A stretch of 64,000 nucleotides of DNA from Verrucomicrobiota bacterium. Lineage in GTDB: Bacteria; Verrucomicrobiota; Verrucomicrobiia; Opitutales; Opitutaceae. The translations under genes were made by a program, and so were the position numbers. Within the stretch, counting starts at the first letter, position 1. Every line of letters starts with the position of its first letter. Positions 48,695 through 57,451 of this stretch are shown here, in pieces. A model generated the notes under the pieces. The model ran no database searches, was not told where the DNA came from, and saw only the letters and a program-made list of their open reading frames with translations. The stretch is taken from NCBI GenBank assembly GCA_023399155.1, contig JAEWQP010000016.1, positions 62,001 to 126,000 of the forward strand, read 5' to 3'.

Positions 48695-48792
48695 CCGCGC
48701 GGGTGCCCGGCCTGGTCCGGTCCCCTCCGCCTGCCTTCCTGCCCGACCATCGCGGCCGTATTGTACCCGCGATCTCGCTACGAAACGACGAA

Positions 48793-48826
48793 GCCGCCGT
48801 CAGCCGCGCGAGGCGCGGCCGGCGGC
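48793..48826 (+). terminator. Nested GC hairpin after the LacI gene
   Basis: GCCGCCG (48793-48799) pairs with CGGCGGC (48820-48826), and inside it GCCGCGC (48803-48809) with GCGCGGC (48813-48819). This gives 14 perfect pairs with one 3-base bulge and a 3-base loop. No T-run follows on either strand. It lies 100 bp after the LacI stop codon. Confidence 0.45.
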
Positions 48827-49106
48827 GCGGGCAGGCACGGTCAGCGGCGCGACCAGCCGCCGTGCAGGATGTCGGTCCTCGACTGGGCGGGGAACGACGC
48901 TGAAATCTCGCTCTCGAGCTTGGGGCGGCCCGAGCCGAAACGCTTCTCGCCGGGCGTCAGATGAACGCCCGGGAGCCGTGAGATGTTTTTGTTGCGGTTC
49001 ACGGCAAACCGCGGGGCGGAGTCTGGTCTGCAATTCATGACAAGTCGGTAGGAAGCAACGTACGGCGCCGAAGTCGCAGCGCAACTCAACACAATGCAAA
49101 AGTGCT

Positions 49107-49128
49107 AATCGTCACGCGTTTGACGATT
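49107..49128. promoter_or_regulatory. Perfect 8-bp-arm palindrome, possible operator
   Basis: AATCGTCA (49107-49114) and TGACGATT (49121-49128) are perfect inverted arms around CGCGTT. It lies 413 bp after the LacI stop codon and 194 bp before the next ATG. The spacing fits a dimeric regulator site, and TTTT after the right arm makes a weak terminator possible instead. Confidence 0.45.
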
Positions 49129-49321
49129 TTGAGCGCGGATGCCGAGAACCGCATCGGGATTTTCCCTACCGCGTTTCCGAGAATTCACCCCAGCGGCCCG
49201 GTGGATTCCCTGCATGCCCGCTGCAAAACCCCGGCAAAGCGGCGCGACGCCTTCGCCGCGGCTCCGCGATGTCGAACTGTGCGGGAGACACCGTGTCGTT
49301 GCCGCGGTGCACCGAACGAAA

Positions 49322-49810
49322 ATGAAGCGGCACCACTACGCAATCATCACCGGCCAGATCCTCTCCTACGGGCTGATCATCACGTTCATCTTTGCCGACC
49401 GGACGTTTGATCTGACCGGAATTTTCCGGGGATCTGGCGACACGGCGTCCGGGGGATTGGATACTGCGCTCGTCTCCGCGTGCCTGATCGGGATCATGGG
49501 CGCCATCAACGTGTGGTTGACCTCATACTACATGCAGAAGTCGTCCACCGTGCAGGACTGGGTCGTGGTCTGCGCCTGGACGCATCGCGTGAAACACGGC
49601 GGCCGCTGGATCAGCCTGGAGGACTTTCTCAGCGAGCAGCTGGGCTGCCAGGTGTCGCACGGACTCTCGGAGCAGGGCTATTCCTCGATCAGCAACGAGA
49701 TCGACACGAAATGGAAGACCCTTCGCATCGATCCGCTCACCGGCCAGCCGGTGAAGGACGCCGGCACCTCGCCTGCGGCCGGAAGCAGCCCGTCCCCGGC
49801 GCACGGGTGA
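49322..49810 (+). CDS. Small two-helix membrane protein of unknown function
   Basis: I do not recognise this 162-residue protein. From the ATG at 49322 (Lys-Arg-His-His-Tyr-Ala-Ile-Ile-Thr-Gly) it has two membrane helices, about residues 8-26 and 47-69. A soluble C-terminal part (about 75-140; Trp-Thr-His-Arg-Val-Lys-His-Gly-Gly-Arg-Trp-Ile-Ser-Leu-Glu-Asp-Phe-Leu-Ser) follows, then a Ser/Pro tail. The His-Gly-Gly-Arg-Trp-Ile segment recalls small proteins with a regulatory cytoplasmic tail. The frame upstream to 49139 lacks gene-like features. Confidence 0.65.
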   Translation: MKRHHYAIITGQILSYGLIITFIFADRTFDLTGIFRGSGDTASGGLDTALVSACLIGIMGAINVWLTSYYMQKSSTVQDWVVVCAWTHRVKHGGRWISLEDFLSEQLGCQVSHGLSEQGYSSISNEIDTKWKTLRIDPLTGQPVKDAGTSPAAGSSPSPAHG

Positions 49811-49911
49811 CGGGTTGAATCGCCCCGCCGCATCCGGAGTGGTCGCGGACTCCGCTCCCGGATTGTTTTCCGCAGGCTCGTCGCCCATGGTGGCCGGTTT
49901 CCCGACCACCG

Positions 49912-52900
49912 ATGGCCGATAATCGTCAGACGCATGAAGCCACGCGCGGCGCGCCCCTGCCCGGCCGCGACCGCGACACGCACGTCTGGCGGCCGGTGTA
50001 CCCGGAAGAGCTTCCGGTCTCGGCGCGCCGGAGCGAGATCATCGCGGCCCTGCGCGAGCATCCCGTCCTGATCGTCGCCGGCGATACGGGCTCCGGGAAA
50101 ACCACGCAGCTCCCGAAGATGTGCCTGGAGGCCGGCCGCGAACGCATTGCCTGCACCCAGCCGCGCCGCGTGGCCGCGATCTCGCTGTCCCGGCGCGTGG
50201 CCGAGGAACTTGGCGTGACATGGGGCCGCGAGGTCGGCTGCAAGATGCGCTTCATGGACGAAAGCCGCCCCGACACGGCGGTGAAGTTCCTCACCGACGG
50301 CATGCTGCTCGCGGAAGTGCAGGCGGATCCGATGCTGCGCGCCTACGACACGATCGTGATCGACGAGGCACACGAGCGCTCGCTGAACATCGACTTCCTC
50401 CTCGGGCACCTCAACCAGCTGCGCCACCGACGCCGCGACCTGAAGATCATCATCACGTCGGCCACGATCGACACGGCGGCGTTTTCCCGGGCGTTCGACG
50501 ATGCACCGATCATCCAGGTCTCAGGCCGGCTCTACCCGGTGGAGGTGATCTACAGCCCGGTGGATGAGTTGCTGGAGGAGTCCGGCGACTTCACGCACCT
50601 CGACGCCGTCGCGGTCGCGCTCGAACGCGTGCTGCTCGAATCCGACCGCGGCGATGTCCTCGTGTTTCTCGCCACCGAACGCGACATCCGCGAAGCGGCC
50701 GACTTGATCGAGTCGCGCAACCTTGGCCCGCTCGAGATTGTGCCGCTCTTTGGGCGGCTCGCGGCGGCCGACCAACAGCGCGTTTTCGCCCCGTCGCGAC
50801 GCCGCAAGGTCGTGCTGAGCACGAACATCGCGGAGACCTCCCTCACCATTCCCGGCATCCGCTTCGTGATCGACACCGGCGAGGCACGGATCAGCCGCTT
50901 CAACAGCCGCACGCGCACCCGCCGTCTCCCGATCGAGCCGATCTCGCAGAGCAGCGCGAACCAGCGCAAGGGCCGCTGCGGTCGCTTGGCCGAGGGTGTC
51001 TGCATCCGCCTCTATTCCGAGGAGGACTTCCTGCGGCGGACCGAGTTTTCCGTTCCGGAGATCCATCGTGCCAATCTCGCGGACGTGATCCTGCGCATGA
51101 AGGCGGCCCGCCTCGGCGACATCGAGCGTTTCCCCTTCATCGACCCACCACCTCCCGCTGCCATCGCTGCCGGCTACGCACTCCTCGAAGAGTTGGGGGC
51201 GATCGACGAGCAACACGGGCTCACGCCGGTCGGCCGCGACCTCGCCCGCCTCCCCGTCGATCCGATCGTTGGCCGCATGCTGCTGCAGGCGTCGCGCGAG
51301 CGCGCCGTCCGCGAGGTGCTGGTGATCGCCGCCGCACTCAGCATCCAGGATCCGCGCGAGCGCCCGGCCGATGCCGAGGCCGCGGCGGACGCCGCGCACC
51401 GGCGTTTCCTCCATCCTGACTCGGATTTCCTCACGCTGCTGGCGATCTGGGATGCGTTCCACGACGAGGTGGAGAAGCTCTCGCAGGGACGGCTGCGCAA
51501 GTTCTGTCGCCAGCATTTCCTCAACTACAATCGCATGCGGGAGTGGCGCGACATCCACGTGCAACTCGCGGAAGCGCTCCGCGACGTGGATACGGGCCGG
51601 ACGAGGCCTCTGCCCGAACCGCACCACCGTGCCCGCGCCCGGAACGCGGCTCGGCCCGAGCCCTCGCCCGAACCGCCCTCCGCCCGACCCACAGCTGCCG
51701 CAGCGTCCGGTTCCGACCAGGACCTGCGCTTCGGCGGCGAACGCTACCGCGCGATCCATCGCTCGCTGCTGCCCGGCCTGCTCGCCAACGTCGCACGCCG
51801 CGAGGAGGGCAACCTCTTCCGCGCCGGTGGCGACCGCAAGCCACTGGTGTTTCCAGGTTCCACGTTGTTCGACCGGAAATCGCGTCCCGCACCTCGCGGC
51901 GCAGCCAAGGCCGCAGCCCGTCCGAAGCCGAACAGGACGCCTGACTGGATCGTCGCCGCCGAGATCGTGGAAACCACGCGGCTCTACGCGCGCACCTGCG
52001 CCCGCATCGACGTCCAGTGGTTGCTCGATGTCGGCGCACACGCCTGCACGGTCTCGCACAGCGAACCGACATTCACCGTCGAATCAGGGCGCGTGCTCGT
52101 GCGCGAGACCACGCGCCTGCACGGCCTCGAGGTGCGCATGCGCCGGATCGGCTACGGCACGATCAATCCGAAGCACGCCACGGAGATCTTCATCCGCGAG
52201 GGCCTGCTCAATCCGGAGCTTCAGCTGCCGCACCGCTTCCTCGAACACAACCGCGCGCTGCGCGACAAGGTGGAGGTGCTGCGCACCCGGCTGCGCGGCG
52301 GCACCCATGTCGACCTCGACGAGGCGTATTACCGGTTTTATGCGTCGCGGCTGGAAAACGTGGCGTCGATCCACGACCTCAACCGCTTCATTCGCGACCG
52401 GATTGCGCGCGACCCCGACGTGCTCTGCCTGCGCGAGGAGGACCTGCTCGGCGACCTGCCGCAGGACTTTGATCGCGCCGCATTTCCCGACCGGGTCGAC
52501 CTGGAGAACTTTGCCCTGCCCCTGCGCTACGCCTACAAGCCGGGCCAGGAGGAGGACGGCGTCACGGTGCGGCTCGAACCGGCGCAGGCCAGGAAGCTGC
52601 AGCCCGGCATGCTCGACTGGCTCGTGCCCGGCCACCTCGAGGAAAAGATCGACCATCTCCTGCGCGCGCTTCCCAAGGAGATCCGCAAACAGCTCCTGCC
52701 GATCGGTGAAAAGTCGGCCGCGATCGCCCGCGTGCTTCGTCCGACCCATCCCACGCTGCCCGAAAGCCTGGCCGCGCATCTGGAAAAGCACTACAGCGTC
52801 AGGACGTTCCCCTCCGACTGGCACCCGGAGGAGATCCCGGCTCACCTGCGCGTGCGCGTGGAGGTCGTCGGCACGGAAGCCGACGGGTCAAAAAGGGCGC

Positions 52901-53862
52901 TGGCCGCGTCGCGCGACCTCGACCACGTGCGCACGCTGCTCGCCGAGAAGGAGCGCGCGGCAGCCCAGCGGCCGGATTCCGCCGTGGCCGAAGCCTGGCG
53001 CAGGGCCTGCGCCGCCTGGGAGCGCACGGGCCTCGAAACCTGGACGTTCGACGCCCTTCCCGAGCGCATCCAGATCGCGGAGACAGGCGGGCTCGCGATC
53101 CACGCCCACCCCGGGCTGCGCCTCGAGCCCGCCGGCGTGGCGCTCCGGCTCTTCAAGACACCGGAGGAGGCGCGACTCGACCTTTCCTCGGCCGTGCGCC
53201 GGTTCCTAGAGCACGAACTGCGCTACGAACTGGGATGGCTCGACCGCGACCTCAAGGACGTCGCGCGGCTGGGCCCGCTCGCCGTCACGCTCGCACCGCT
53301 GGCCACGTTGAAGGAAAACATCCGCGAGCATCTCAGGCGCCACTTGTGCGACCGTCCCGTCGCACCGCTCACCCGCGAGGCTTTCCTGGCGGTCGCGACG
53401 GCTGCGCGGGAGGAGTCGAAGGGCCTGCTCTTCCGCGTCCTCGATCAGCTCGGCACGATCCTGACGCTGCGCAACGACCTCGCGCTCGAGGCGGCCAAAC
53501 CGGCCTATCGCGATCACGCCCGCGATCTCGCGCGCCTCGTGCCGCCGGATTTTCCGCTCCGGACTCCGCATGCCCAGCTCCGGCACCTGCCCCGCTTCCT
53601 GCGCGCGATGCAGTCGCGCGCGCGCAAGGCGCGGGAAAACCCGGCCCGCGACACCGAACGCGCCGCGGCGCTGACGCGGCTGGAGACCCGGCTGGCCGCG
53701 CTTGCCCGGTCTCCGCGGGCCGCAGCCACCGCAGCGGCCCGCGATGAGATTTCCTGGCTGCTCGAGGAGCTGCGCGTGTCGCTCTTCGCGCAGGAGCTGG
53801 GCACCGCCGTGCCCGTGTCCGAAAAGCGCGTCGAGGCAAGGCTGGCCGAGATCGGCGGTTGA
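49912..53862 (+). CDS. hrpA: HrpA-type ATP-dependent RNA helicase
   Basis: This DEAH-box helicase is 1316 residues, the usual size. Walker A (Gly-Asp-Thr-Gly-Ser-Gly-Lys-Thr-Thr) lies near residue 57 and the DEAH box (Ile-Asp-Glu-Ala-His-Glu-Arg-Ser) near residue 149. Motifs V/VI follow in RecA2 (Thr-Asn-Ile-Ala-Glu-Thr-Ser-Leu-Thr). Then come the HA2 and OB-fold domains and the long DUF3418 C-terminal domain (about 700-1300). An insert rich in Pro and Arg at about 560-600 is longer than usual. HrpA helicases act on mRNA and ribosomes. rsmG follows 32 bp downstream. Confidence 0.95.
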   Translation: MADNRQTHEATRGAPLPGRDRDTHVWRPVYPEELPVSARRSEIIAALREHPVLIVAGDTGSGKTTQLPKMCLEAGRERIACTQPRRVAAISLSRRVAEELGVTWGREVGCKMRFMDESRPDTAVKFLTDGMLLAEVQADPMLRAYDTIVIDEAHERSLNIDFLLGHLNQLRHRRRDLKIIITSATIDTAAFSRAFDDAPIIQVSGRLYPVEVIYSPVDELLEESGDFTHLDAVAVALERVLLESDRGDVLVFLATERDIREAADLIESRNLGPLEIVPLFGRLAAADQQRVFAPSRRRKVVLSTNIAETSLTIPGIRFVIDTGEARISRFNSRTRTRRLPIEPISQSSANQRKGRCGRLAEGVCIRLYSEEDFLRRTEFSVPEIHRANLADVILRMKAARLGDIERFPFIDPPPPAAIAAGYALLEELGAIDEQHGLTPVGRDLARLPVDPIVGRMLLQASRERAVREVLVIAAALSIQDPRERPADAEAAADAAHRRFLHPDSDFLTLLAIWDAFHDEVEKLSQGRLRKFCRQHFLNYNRMREWRDIHVQLAEALRDVDTGRTRPLPEPHHRARARNAARPEPSPEPPSARPTAAAASGSDQDLRFGGERYRAIHRSLLPGLLANVARREEGNLFRAGGDRKPLVFPGSTLFDRKSRPAPRGAAKAAARPKPNRTPDWIVAAEIVETTRLYARTCARIDVQWLLDVGAHACTVSHSEPTFTVESGRVLVRETTRLHGLEVRMRRIGYGTINPKHATEIFIREGLLNPELQLPHRFLEHNRALRDKVEVLRTRLRGGTHVDLDEAYYRFYASRLENVASIHDLNRFIRDRIARDPDVLCLREEDLLGDLPQDFDRAAFPDRVDLENFALPLRYAYKPGQEEDGVTVRLEPAQARKLQPGMLDWLVPGHLEEKIDHLLRALPKEIRKQLLPIGEKSAAIARVLRPTHPTLPESLAAHLEKHYSVRTFPSDWHPEEIPAHLRVRVEVVGTEADGSKRALAASRDLDHVRTLLAEKERAAAQRPDSAVAEAWRRACAAWERTGLETWTFDALPERIQIAETGGLAIHAHPGLRLEPAGVALRLFKTPEEARLDLSSAVRRFLEHELRYELGWLDRDLKDVARLGPLAVTLAPLATLKENIREHLRRHLCDRPVAPLTREAFLAVATAAREESKGLLFRVLDQLGTILTLRNDLALEAAKPAYRDHARDLARLVPPDFPLRTPHAQLRHLPRFLRAMQSRARKARENPARDTERAAALTRLETRLAALARSPRAAATAAARDEISWLLEELRVSLFAQELGTAVPVSEKRVEARLAEIGG

Positions 53863-53894
53863 GCCCGCCCGGGCTTCGAATTTCCCTCACACCC

Positions 53895-54554
53895 ATGGAT
53901 CTTCCTCCTCCCGATCCGCTCCCGCTCGTGCGACAGCATCTGCCGGCCATCACGACGGAGCAACTCACCCTGCTCGGGCGGCTCACGGCTCTCGTGCGCG
54001 CACACAACGAGCGCGTGAACCTCATCTCGCGCAAGGATGTCGAGCACATCGAGGAGCACCACCTCCTGCACTGCCTCGCCGCCACGCGGGTGCTCAAGCT
54101 CGCCGCCGGTGCGCGGGTCGCCGACGTGGGCACGGGCGGCGGCTTCCCCGGCCTGCCGCTGGCGATTCTGTATCCACAGGCCCGATTCACCCTGGTCGAC
54201 TCCGTGGCCAAGAAGGGCCGCGCCGTCTACGAGGTCGCCGAAGCGCTCGGCCTCGACAACGTGCACGTGATCACCGAGCGGGCGGAAAAGCTGCGCGAGC
54301 GCTTCGATTACGTGCTCGGCCGCGCGGTGGCGGCGCTGCCGGAATTCGTCGGCTGGACCGCCGGTCTTCTCCAGCCGGGCCGCAAAGGCGAGCCCGCCAA
54401 CGGCATTCTCTACTTCAAGGGCACGATGTGGAGGGAGGAACTCGCCGCCCACGCCCTGCGCCCGGCCTGCGTGTGGGACCTGCACGAACTCGTGCCGCGC
54501 CCCTACTTCGAGGACAAGTTTCTGCTGCATTTCCCGGCCCCGGTGACGCTGTGA
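53895..54554 (+). CDS. rsmG: 16S rRNA (guanine527-N7)-methyltransferase
   Basis: RsmG methylates G527 of 16S rRNA, affecting streptomycin sensitivity. The 219-residue protein has Val-Asn-Leu-Ile-Ser-Arg-Lys, the SAM-binding Asp-Val-Gly-Thr-Gly-Gly-Gly-Phe-Pro-Gly-Leu-Pro-Leu-Ala-Ile (about 74-88), and Gly-Arg-Ala-Val-Ala-Ala-Leu-Pro. The ATG at 53895 is chosen; the frame is open 12 residues further upstream, overlapping the hrpA stop. Confidence 0.95.
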   Translation: MDLPPPDPLPLVRQHLPAITTEQLTLLGRLTALVRAHNERVNLISRKDVEHIEEHHLLHCLAATRVLKLAAGARVADVGTGGGFPGLPLAILYPQARFTLVDSVAKKGRAVYEVAEALGLDNVHVITERAEKLRERFDYVLGRAVAALPEFVGWTAGLLQPGRKGEPANGILYFKGTMWREELAAHALRPACVWDLHELVPRPYFEDKFLLHFPAPVTL

Positions 54555-54614
54555 TGGCGCGAGGCGCCCACACAATCGCCTTTCGCAGGAACGGCCGGCG
54601 CCCATCGTCGGGGC

Positions 54615-55328
54615 ATGCCGCCCGCAACCCGCATCACCACGATCGGCTTTGATGCCGACGACACGCTCTGGCACAACGAGTCGATCTTCGAGGAAGCGCA
54701 CCGCCGGTACTGCGCGCTGCTTTCGCGCTGGCACGATGCCGCGACCGTGGAACGGACGCTCTTCGCGACGGAGATGAGCAACCTCGAGCTCTTCGGCTAC
54801 GGCATCAAGTCGCACGCCCTCTCCTCCATCGAGACGGCGATCGCGTTGACCGGCGGCCAGATCAGCGGTGAGGAAACCCGGGCGATCCTCGACCTCGCCA
54901 AGGGGATGCTCGCGCATCCCGTGGAATTGCTCGAGGGCGCGGCCGAGGTCATACCGGCGCTCGCCCGTGACTATCGCCTCGTGCTCCTCACCAAGGGCGA
55001 TCTGCGCGACCAGGAACGCAAGCTGCGCAAGAGCGGACTCGAGCCGCACTTTGCGCAGGTCGAGATCCTCTCGGAGAAGGACGCGACGGTCTACCAGCGC
55101 GTGTTTGCGCGCCATCAGATCGCGCCGGAGCAATTCCTCATGGTGGGCAACTCCTTGAAATCCGACGTGCTGCCCGTGCTCGATCTCGGCGCACGCGCCG
55201 TCTACGTGCCCTACCGCATCACGTGGCAGGCCGAGCGCGCCGAGGCCCCGACCGATCCCGCAGTGGCGACACGCTTCTTCCAGATCGCGTCGTTGCGCGA
55301 CCTCCCCGAACTCCTGCAACGACTTTGA
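54615..55328 (+). CDS. HAD-superfamily hydrolase
   Basis: The 237-residue protein has the four HAD motifs: Asp-Ala-Asp-Asp-Thr-Leu-Trp (nucleophile Asp and acid Asp), Thr-Lys-Gly-Asp, a Lys in Ser-Glu-Lys-Asp-Ala, and Gly-Asn-Ser-Leu-Lys-Ser-Asp. A helical cap sits between motifs I and II, as in YjjG-like nucleotidases and 2-haloacid dehalogenase-like phosphatases. Asp-Ala-Asp-Asp-Thr-Leu in place of Asp-x-Asp-Gly-Thr-Leu fits this subgroup. The substrate is unknown. It follows rsmG by 60 bp. Confidence 0.9.
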   Translation: MPPATRITTIGFDADDTLWHNESIFEEAHRRYCALLSRWHDAATVERTLFATEMSNLELFGYGIKSHALSSIETAIALTGGQISGEETRAILDLAKGMLAHPVELLEGAAEVIPALARDYRLVLLTKGDLRDQERKLRKSGLEPHFAQVEILSEKDATVYQRVFARHQIAPEQFLMVGNSLKSDVLPVLDLGARAVYVPYRITWQAERAEAPTDPAVATRFFQIASLRDLPELLQRL

Positions 55329-55378
55329 CGCCCCGGACCGGCACGCCCTCGAAAGGCAATGGCGTTCGCCGGTCGGAT

Positions 55379-56899
55379 TCAGCGGTCGCGCCCGAGCAGG
55401 CGCACGAGGTCAGCGGTCTCAAACGGCTTGGGCAGGATGTGCACCGGGCCGTGAGGCGACTCCTGCACGCCGGGCCGGGCAAGCGCCCCCGAGACAAGCA
55501 CGATGGGAAGCTCCCGATTCACCGATCGCAGGAACCCGACGAGGGCGAAGTCCCGGACCGTCCCGACCGAATCCAGCACCGCAGCCGCGAGGTGGTCGCG
55601 AAAGCGCTCCGCCAGCACGATCGCCTCGTCAGTCGCGCCGGCCGTCACGGTCCGGTATCCGTATTCACGAAGTCCATACTCGATCATGCCCAGGAAGGCG
55701 GGGTCGTCGTCGGCCAGCAGCACGAGGCCGGGCTCGTCCCGCTCCGCCGCCCCATCGGAAACCGTTGACCGGCCGGCCGGCGCCGCCGAGGCCGGGAGCG
55801 AGAGGCGGAAACACGCGCCGCCGCGCACCTCGCACACGACAAGGTCGCCGTCCAGCCCGCGCGCCAGGCGCCGGGCGGCCGCCAGACCGACCCCGCGGCC
55901 CCGGCCCTTCGACGAGACAAACGGCTCGAAGAGCCGTGCCGCGATCGTCGACGGCACGCCCGGTCCGTTGTCCGTGACCGTGAGCTCGAGACAACCCCGC
56001 CCCTCGTCGACTGTCGCCACAGCTTCGATACGAGCGTCGGTCCTGTCCGAAAGCGCCTCGACCGAGTTCGTGAAGAGGTTGAGCACGATCTCGAGCAGCT
56101 GCGCCTCATTGATCCGGATCGTGAAGCCCTCCGCCGCGGAGGTGTCCACGCGGATGTCGACCTCGCGGCCGCGCCGCGCGACATACGACGCCAGGCGGCA
56201 GGCCTCGCTCAACGCACGTGCGGCGTTGCACACCCTGACCTCGGGACGCCTCCCGGTGGAGAAATCCCGCACGTTGCGGATGAGCTGGGCCATGCGCGTG
56301 AGGAAGAGCCGCTGCTCCTCGGCCGTGTGCTGGCCGAACTCGGCCGGATCGGTGAGCATCATCGCACCGCCGAGCAGGTTGTTCAGGTCGTGGAGGATGC
56401 CGTCGGCCATGCGCCCCACCGCCTCGAGATGCCGGCGCTCCTCCCCACGCTCCATCGCGTCGACCAGCCGCTGCTGCGCCTCCTTGCGCGCCGTGATGTC
56501 GATGCGCAGCGCGCAGTAGTGCGTGATGCGGCCCGCCTCGTCGCGCAGCGGAGCGATGGTCGCCTCGACCCAGTAAAGACGGCCGTCGCGCGCGCGGTTG
56601 CAGACTTCGCCGGACCAGACATCGCCTCGCGCCACTGTGCGCCACATCTCGCGGTAGAACTCCGGCGGATGCCGGCCCGACTTCAGGATGCGGTGATTGC
56701 GACCGATCAGCTCCTCGCCTGTGTAGCCGGAGATCCGCGTGAAGGCCGCGTTCGCGTACACGATCGTGCCGTGGATGTCCGTGATCGCGATGATGCAGCT
56801 GTCATCGAGAAACCGCAGCGTGGCGGTGCGCACGTGGGGAGGGAGCTGGTCCAGACTGCTGGTGCTATCCGACATGGGGGGAGCACTTGGAATGTGCAT
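55379..56899 (-). CDS. PAS-domain hybrid histidine kinase with receiver
   Basis: The 506-residue cytoplasmic kinase has an N-terminal PAS domain with PAC (about 28-140), a dimerisation helix with Ile-Leu-His-Asp-Leu-Asn-Asn (the phospho-His, near residue 170), a HATPase_c domain (Asn-Leu-Phe-Thr-Asn-Ser, Asp-Asn-Gly-Pro-Gly-Val, Gly-Val-Gly-Leu) and a C-terminal receiver (Ala-Asp-Asp-Asp near 395, phospho-Asp in Ala-Val-Leu-Asp near 442, Lys-Pro-Phe). It is therefore a hybrid kinase; the partner phosphotransferase and regulator are not adjacent. The PAS ligand is unknown. A second in-frame ATG lies at 56875. Confidence 0.92.
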   Translation of the reverse strand: MHIPSAPPMSDSTSSLDQLPPHVRTATLRFLDDSCIIAITDIHGTIVYANAAFTRISGYTGEELIGRNHRILKSGRHPPEFYREMWRTVARGDVWSGEVCNRARDGRLYWVEATIAPLRDEAGRITHYCALRIDITARKEAQQRLVDAMERGEERRHLEAVGRMADGILHDLNNLLGGAMMLTDPAEFGQHTAEEQRLFLTRMAQLIRNVRDFSTGRRPEVRVCNAARALSEACRLASYVARRGREVDIRVDTSAAEGFTIRINEAQLLEIVLNLFTNSVEALSDRTDARIEAVATVDEGRGCLELTVTDNGPGVPSTIAARLFEPFVSSKGRGRGVGLAAARRLARGLDGDLVVCEVRGGACFRLSLPASAAPAGRSTVSDGAAERDEPGLVLLADDDPAFLGMIEYGLREYGYRTVTAGATDEAIVLAERFRDHLAAAVLDSVGTVRDFALVGFLRSVNRELPIVLVSGALARPGVQESPHGPVHILPKPFETADLVRLLGRDR

Positions 56900-56953
56900 T
56901 CTGCCGTCTTTCCCAAGTCATTTCCGTCTCGGTTGCATGGTTCGACCGCCTGG

Positions 56954-56967
56954 CAGCGTCGACGCTG
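56954..56967. promoter_or_regulatory. 14-bp perfect palindrome upstream of the histidine kinase
   Basis: CAGCGTCGACGCTG (56954-56967) is fully palindromic and lies 55 bp before the kinase ATG, where an operator would sit. Without a second copy nothing more can be said. Confidence 0.35.
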
Positions 56968-57079
56968 GCCGGATGCGACAGATACGAGCACATTTCGAGC
57001 CGGGCCTCTCGCCCGGCGGCGCAGCCGGTGCCCCGGGCCCGGCTCCCCACCCGGATGGCGCACCGTCGCACCACCCCCC

Positions 57080-57100
57080 TGCGGCGCGACACGCGCCGTA
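57080..57100 (-). terminator. Hairpin at the end of the fliA-motAB cluster
   Basis: CGGCGCG (57082-57088) and CGCGCCG (57092-57098) pair perfectly around ACA, with two more flanking pairs. The stem begins about 10 bp after the last stop codon of the cluster. No T-run follows, so efficiency is uncertain. Confidence 0.4.
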
Positions 57101-57109
57101 GTGAATAGA

Positions 57110-57439
57110 TCAATACTGACAGGCGATTTCAGTCACCTTGCCGCACGTGCAGGTCACGATGATCCTTGTCACGCGTCCGCGCTCGACCACGGTCTGGACC
57201 TTCGTGCCATGGTCCCCCTTGAGAGCCTGGGGGGCGGCCGGCACGGCTTCCGTCAATGCGCCGGCCCGGGCTGTGGTGTGCGGGGCCGGGGACGGCGACG
57301 CGCCGCGCAGCTCGGCAAACGGGCTGGCGGCGGTCGGAGCCGCGGGTTTGACCGCAGCGGGGGTCGTCTTCGTGTCGGCGGCCACGACCAGGGCGGTCTT
57401 GGGATCCAGGACGGGCCGGTCTTTGAGGAAGTCTTCCAT
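57110..57439 (-). CDS. Small motility-linked protein with Cys-x-Cys-Gly-Lys motif
   Basis: I do not recognise this 109-residue protein. The first 75 residues are Ala/Pro/Thr-rich and probably disordered. The last 25 form a compact block, Arg-Ile-Ile-Val-Thr-Cys-Thr-Cys-Gly-Lys-Val-Thr-Glu-Ile-Ala-Cys-Gln-Tyr, with cysteines at 97, 99 and 107 that could bind metal as a pair in a dimer. It starts 12 bp after motB, on the same strand, so it is probably co-transcribed with the stator genes. No signal peptide is seen. Confidence 0.7.
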   Translation of the reverse strand: MEDFLKDRPVLDPKTALVVAADTKTTPAAVKPAAPTAASPFAELRGASPSPAPHTTARAGALTEAVPAAPQALKGDHGTKVQTVVERGRVTRIIVTCTCGKVTEIACQY

Positions 57440-57451
57440 CAGCGGTGCCGC

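Larger units (their letters stand above)
48695..49321. other. Non-coding spacer with hairpin and perfect palindrome
   Basis: This 627-bp region has no gene-like frame. It contains a nested hairpin at 48793-48826, a weaker GCGGTT/AACCGC hairpin near 48996-49015, and the palindrome at 49107-49128. The part from about 48960 to 49130 is noticeably AT-richer than its surroundings, suggesting a promoter region. Confidence 0.45.
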
